A stretch of DNA of 64,000 nt from Tagetes erecta (taxonomy: Eukaryota; Streptophyta; Magnoliopsida; Asterales; Asteraceae): contig CM061496.1 in assembly GCA_030867185.1 (NCBI GenBank), positions 38,371,230 to 38,435,229 on the forward strand. The letters are read 5' to 3'. Below the pieces are notes generated by a model. The model was not told where the DNA came from and did no database searches. It worked only from the letters and a program-made list of their open reading frames with translations. Both the position numbers and the translations under genes were made by a program. Each line of letters starts with the position of its first letter. Position 1 is the first letter of the stretch. Positions 63,701 through 64,000 of the stretch are shown one piece after another.

Positions 63701-64000
63701 CTGATATTTTCCCTTTCACATCCTATTGACGTGAGTGTCTAAGTGACACAACATTTCTCAATCATACATTTTATCACACTCTTCCAATTTTTTATTTTTA
63801 TTTTTTGTGAACGGCCACTCTTCCCATGCTTGGATTTGGAATTTTGAAGCTTTAACTAAAAAGAGGGTATATTTTTCTCTTGTTTGAAGGATGCATGATC
63901 ATCATAGCATGTGCCTTTTTATGCTCTATCCCCATGATCAATTCTTTCACATGGATCTACATTCAACTAGCTAATGCTAGTGCATGCCACCATCATAAAC
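60740..64000. other. AT-rich spacer to the right edge
   Basis: No supported gene. Long A/T tracts and a motif-dense repeat at 62390-62660 are the only structures seen. Confidence 0.55.
62390..62660. repeat. Motif-dense repeat (CTGAATGATTCAG class), copy 2
   Basis: Words such as CTTAATGATTCAG, TGAATGATTCAG, AAATGCTGAATG and CAGCACTTAATGATTCAG recur in both orientations, matching the word set at 32105-32430. Many are near-palindromic, so the region can fold extensively. Confidence 0.55.

Noticed and set aside
1..64000. CRISPR arrays, bacterial operons or phage-like defence systems
   Set aside because: The whole window is eukaryotic in structure; the tandem repeats seen are intronic or transposon-derived and lack regular spacers.

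Overview
This window is nuclear DNA of a flowering plant, a eudicot. The evidence is AT-rich spacers, multi-exon genes with GT-AG introns, plant-specific gene families (ethylene receptor, group VII ERF, GH9 glucanase, plant polygalacturonase), and nested LTR, LINE, Helitron and MITE repeats. An Asteraceae member is my best guess from the look of the receptor and the repeats. That is inference, not proof.

Layout. (1) 1-3274, minus: a GH28 polygalacturonase-like gene, cut by the left window edge. It has two possible first coding exons and one GC-AG intron. (2) 3.4-15.8 kb: spacer without an intact gene, holding Helitron-like 3' ends, a fold-back MITE, microsatellites and a decayed transposon coding fragment. 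(3) 16023-20737, plus: a complete 17-exon mitochondrial fumarase gene (494 aa). (4) 20.8-26.6 kb: spacer with a Helitron-like end and a spliceable but broken gene fragment. (5) 26.8-30.6 kb, plus: a complete ERS1-type ethylene receptor (640 aa) with a non-coding leader exon. (6) 30.7-36.2 kb: repeat-bearing spacer, including a 564-bp hAT MITE with an exact 8-bp target duplication. (7) 36226-37336, minus: a two-exon group VII ERF transcription factor that begins MCGGAI. (8) 37.4-43.1 kb: spacer with a fold-back element. (9) 43217-45987, minus: a complete seven-exon secreted GH9 endo-glucanase (496 aa). (10) 46100-59205: a 5'-truncated LINE just upstream of the GH9 TATA box. The LINE is split by a 12,157-bp LTR element with 4,027-bp LTRs, a 4.1-kb interior without coding capacity, and a 5-bp target duplication. 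(11) 59.2-64 kb: spacer with a Helitron-like end and other repeats.

The genes do not form an operon-like unit. The ethylene receptor and the oxygen-labile ERF lie about 6 kb apart and both act in ethylene/hypoxia responses. The two cell-wall glycosidases sit near opposite ends. I take these as chance neighbours. I found no new enzymatic or defence system. The most informative material is structural: a very young LARD-type retroelement nested in a LINE that has replaced most of the upstream region of the GH9 gene, repeated decoy splice acceptors inside GH9 intron 1, a Ser in place of Arg in the receptor H-box, and related transposon coding pieces both in the spacer and inside a fumarase intron.
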